From a virus: a stretch of DNA of 21,754 nt. Numbering within the stretch: the stretch's first letter is position 1; every line of letters starts with the position of its first letter. The position numbers and the translations under genes were made by a program. Location of the stretch: positions 1 to 21,754 of IMG/VR virus record IMGVR_UViG_3300034759_000131; one strand, written 5' to 3'. This document shows, in pieces, positions 20,850-21,754 of the stretch. Under the pieces are notes generated by a model, which saw only the letters and a list, made by a program, of their open reading frames with translations, was not told where the DNA came from and searched no databases.

Positions 20850-21754
20850 TTAAATCTTTACACCTCTTTCTTCAGGAGTACCAGGAATCAAACTATCACA
20901 AATAGCTGCAAGTATTCCTGCGACTGCCATCGGTGTCTTTAAAATACCCCAAATTATTTGACCTATAACTCCATAATCAAAGAATACTTCTTGTTGTCCT
21001 TCTACCCAACCTGGTAGACCAAGAGCCATTAAGAAGGCGAAACCGACTATTAAAACATTTCGTTGACTAGTCATGTCGGCTTTCAAAAGAACTTGTATAC
21101 CTAATGCTCCTATAATTCCAAATAAAGCTATGTAAGCTCCACCTATTACAGGACTAGGTATGGTAGCTATCAATGTACCTAGTTTTCCTATCATACTGAG
21201 TATTATAAGAATAACTGCACCTATTCTTACGACATATCTGGAAGCTACACCTGTAAGACTTATTAAACCTATGTTTTCTGTATAAGATGTAGTACCTACA
21301 GCTCCAAATATTCCAGCTAAAGCACAACCTATTCCTTCAGCTCCAATACCACGACTTATGGTATCTGAATCAGGGTCGTCTAAACCAGCTGCATATGAGC
21401 AAGAATGATAGTCTCCTATAGACTCTATCATTACGGCAAAGAAACCTGCTAATATAGCACCGAATGCTAAGAAACTAAATTTAGGAATTCCCCAAGGCAT
21501 AATGAAATTAAACCTAAACCATGACACCTTAGTAACATTAGTTAAATCTACGTAAGCTGGATGCCCAGCGGTAAACACTTCAGTTACGCTCAGTATTAAA
21601 CATATTAAATAGGATATAATAATCGATGACAATATAGCAAATATATTAACATACTTATTCTTGGATATTAGACTAAAAATGAATATCAATGCTACTACTA
21701 AAAGCGATATCGGCCAGTAATTAGCAGCATTGTATTCAACGGCGACGGGAGCTA
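20850..21754 (-). CDS. NCS2/NAT-family nucleobase permease, C-terminal part (partial at right edge)
   Basis: The frame is open to the window edge. About 300 residues are visible, from APVAVEYNAANYW to the stop at 20850; an internal TTG at 21689 is not a credible start. Many hydrophobic segments indicate a multi-pass membrane transporter. Family marks are ESIGDYHS, with the substrate-site glutamate, and TENIGLISLTGVASR, matching the NxGxxxxT signature. Segments around ISRGIGAEGIGCALAGIFG and the conserved SRNV-type loop (TSQRNVLIVGF) resemble the SVCT-like branch of the family as well as xanthine/uracil permeases. Substrate could be uracil, xanthine or a related compound. It is co-directional with the replication genes and ends just before the clamp-loader promoter. 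A transporter of this kind is unusual in a phage and could be an auxiliary metabolic gene. Confidence 0.9.
   Translation of the reverse strand, partial: APVAVEYNAANYWPISLLVVALIFIFSLISKNKYVNIFAILSSIIISYLICLILSVTEVFTAGHPAYVDLTNVTKVSWFRFNFIMPWGIPKFSFLAFGAILAGFFAVMIESIGDYHSCSYAAGLDDPDSDTISRGIGAEGIGCALAGIFGAVGTTSYTENIGLISLTGVASRYVVRIGAVILIILSMIGKLGTLIATIPSPVIGGAYIALFGIIGALGIQVLLKADMTSQRNVLIVGFAFLMALGLPGWVEGQQEVFFDYGVIGQIIWGILKTPMAVAGILAAICDSLIPGTPEERGVKI

Noticed and set aside
21687-21689. Start of the permease at 21689
   Set aside because: The codon is an internal TTG in a membrane segment, and the frame continues in-family to the window edge, so the true start is outside.
1-21754. CRISPR arrays and tRNA genes
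   Set aside because: No regularly spaced direct repeats and no cloverleaf-like sequence with a TTC-type arm were noticed on either strand. This was by eye; a tRNA or repeat finder would be decisive.

Overview
The window is best read as part of the genome of a large, AT-rich tailed phage (or a prophage of one) with a T4-type replication system. In one transcriptional direction (minus strand) it carries a family-B DNA polymerase, a PCNA/gp45-like sliding clamp, an RFC/gp44-like clamp-loader ATPase, a T4 RNase H-like 5' nuclease, an SbcC/SbcD (gp46/gp47) pair, an SF2 helicase, a thymidylate-synthase-family enzyme with dCMP-type specificity, and a class II ribonucleotide reductase. The base composition, strong AAGGAGG-type ribosome binding sites, frequent GTG/TTG starts and sigma-A-like promoters (TTTACA, 16-17 nt, TGnTATAAT) point to a Firmicutes host, probably an anaerobe or thermophile. 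That host assignment is inference.

Layout from left to right. 1-638: the 5' part of an IscB element (start of iscB on the minus strand plus its HEARO/omega RNA), running off the left edge and fused to the 3' end of a phage gene. 600-5302: a leftward operon reading polB, a degenerate Hint-domain protein, an M15 peptidase, a possible neck-type virion protein and the interrupted gene. 5411-9150: a small membrane protein, then nrdJ (with a 137-residue mini-intein) and a small helical protein, with promoters and terminators between units. 9198-9845: the only convincing plus-strand gene, a zinc-finger nuclease-like protein with its own terminator. 9885-11809: four small leftward genes of unknown function, one exported. 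11817-17753: the recombination/repair operon (5' nuclease, SbcD, small protein, SbcC, Ski2-like helicase). 17753-17880: a terminator plus an orphan IS200/IS605-end-like hairpin inside a 10-bp inverted repeat. 17881-20841: sliding clamp, dCMP hydroxymethylase-like enzyme and clamp loader. 20850-21754: the 3' part of an NCS2 nucleobase/ascorbate-type permease that leaves the right edge.

The genes fit together as a replisome (polymerase, clamp, loader, primer-removing nuclease), a recombination module (SbcCD, helicase), and precursor supply (B12-dependent reductase, pyrimidine monophosphate modification, perhaps nucleobase uptake). Superimposed on this are several selfish or ex-selfish elements: the IscB/HEARO element, an intein splitting the reductase active site, a freestanding nuclease beside that gene, a Hint-fold protein beside the polymerase gene, and an orphan transposon-end-like hairpin. 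No tRNA, rRNA or CRISPR array was recognised.
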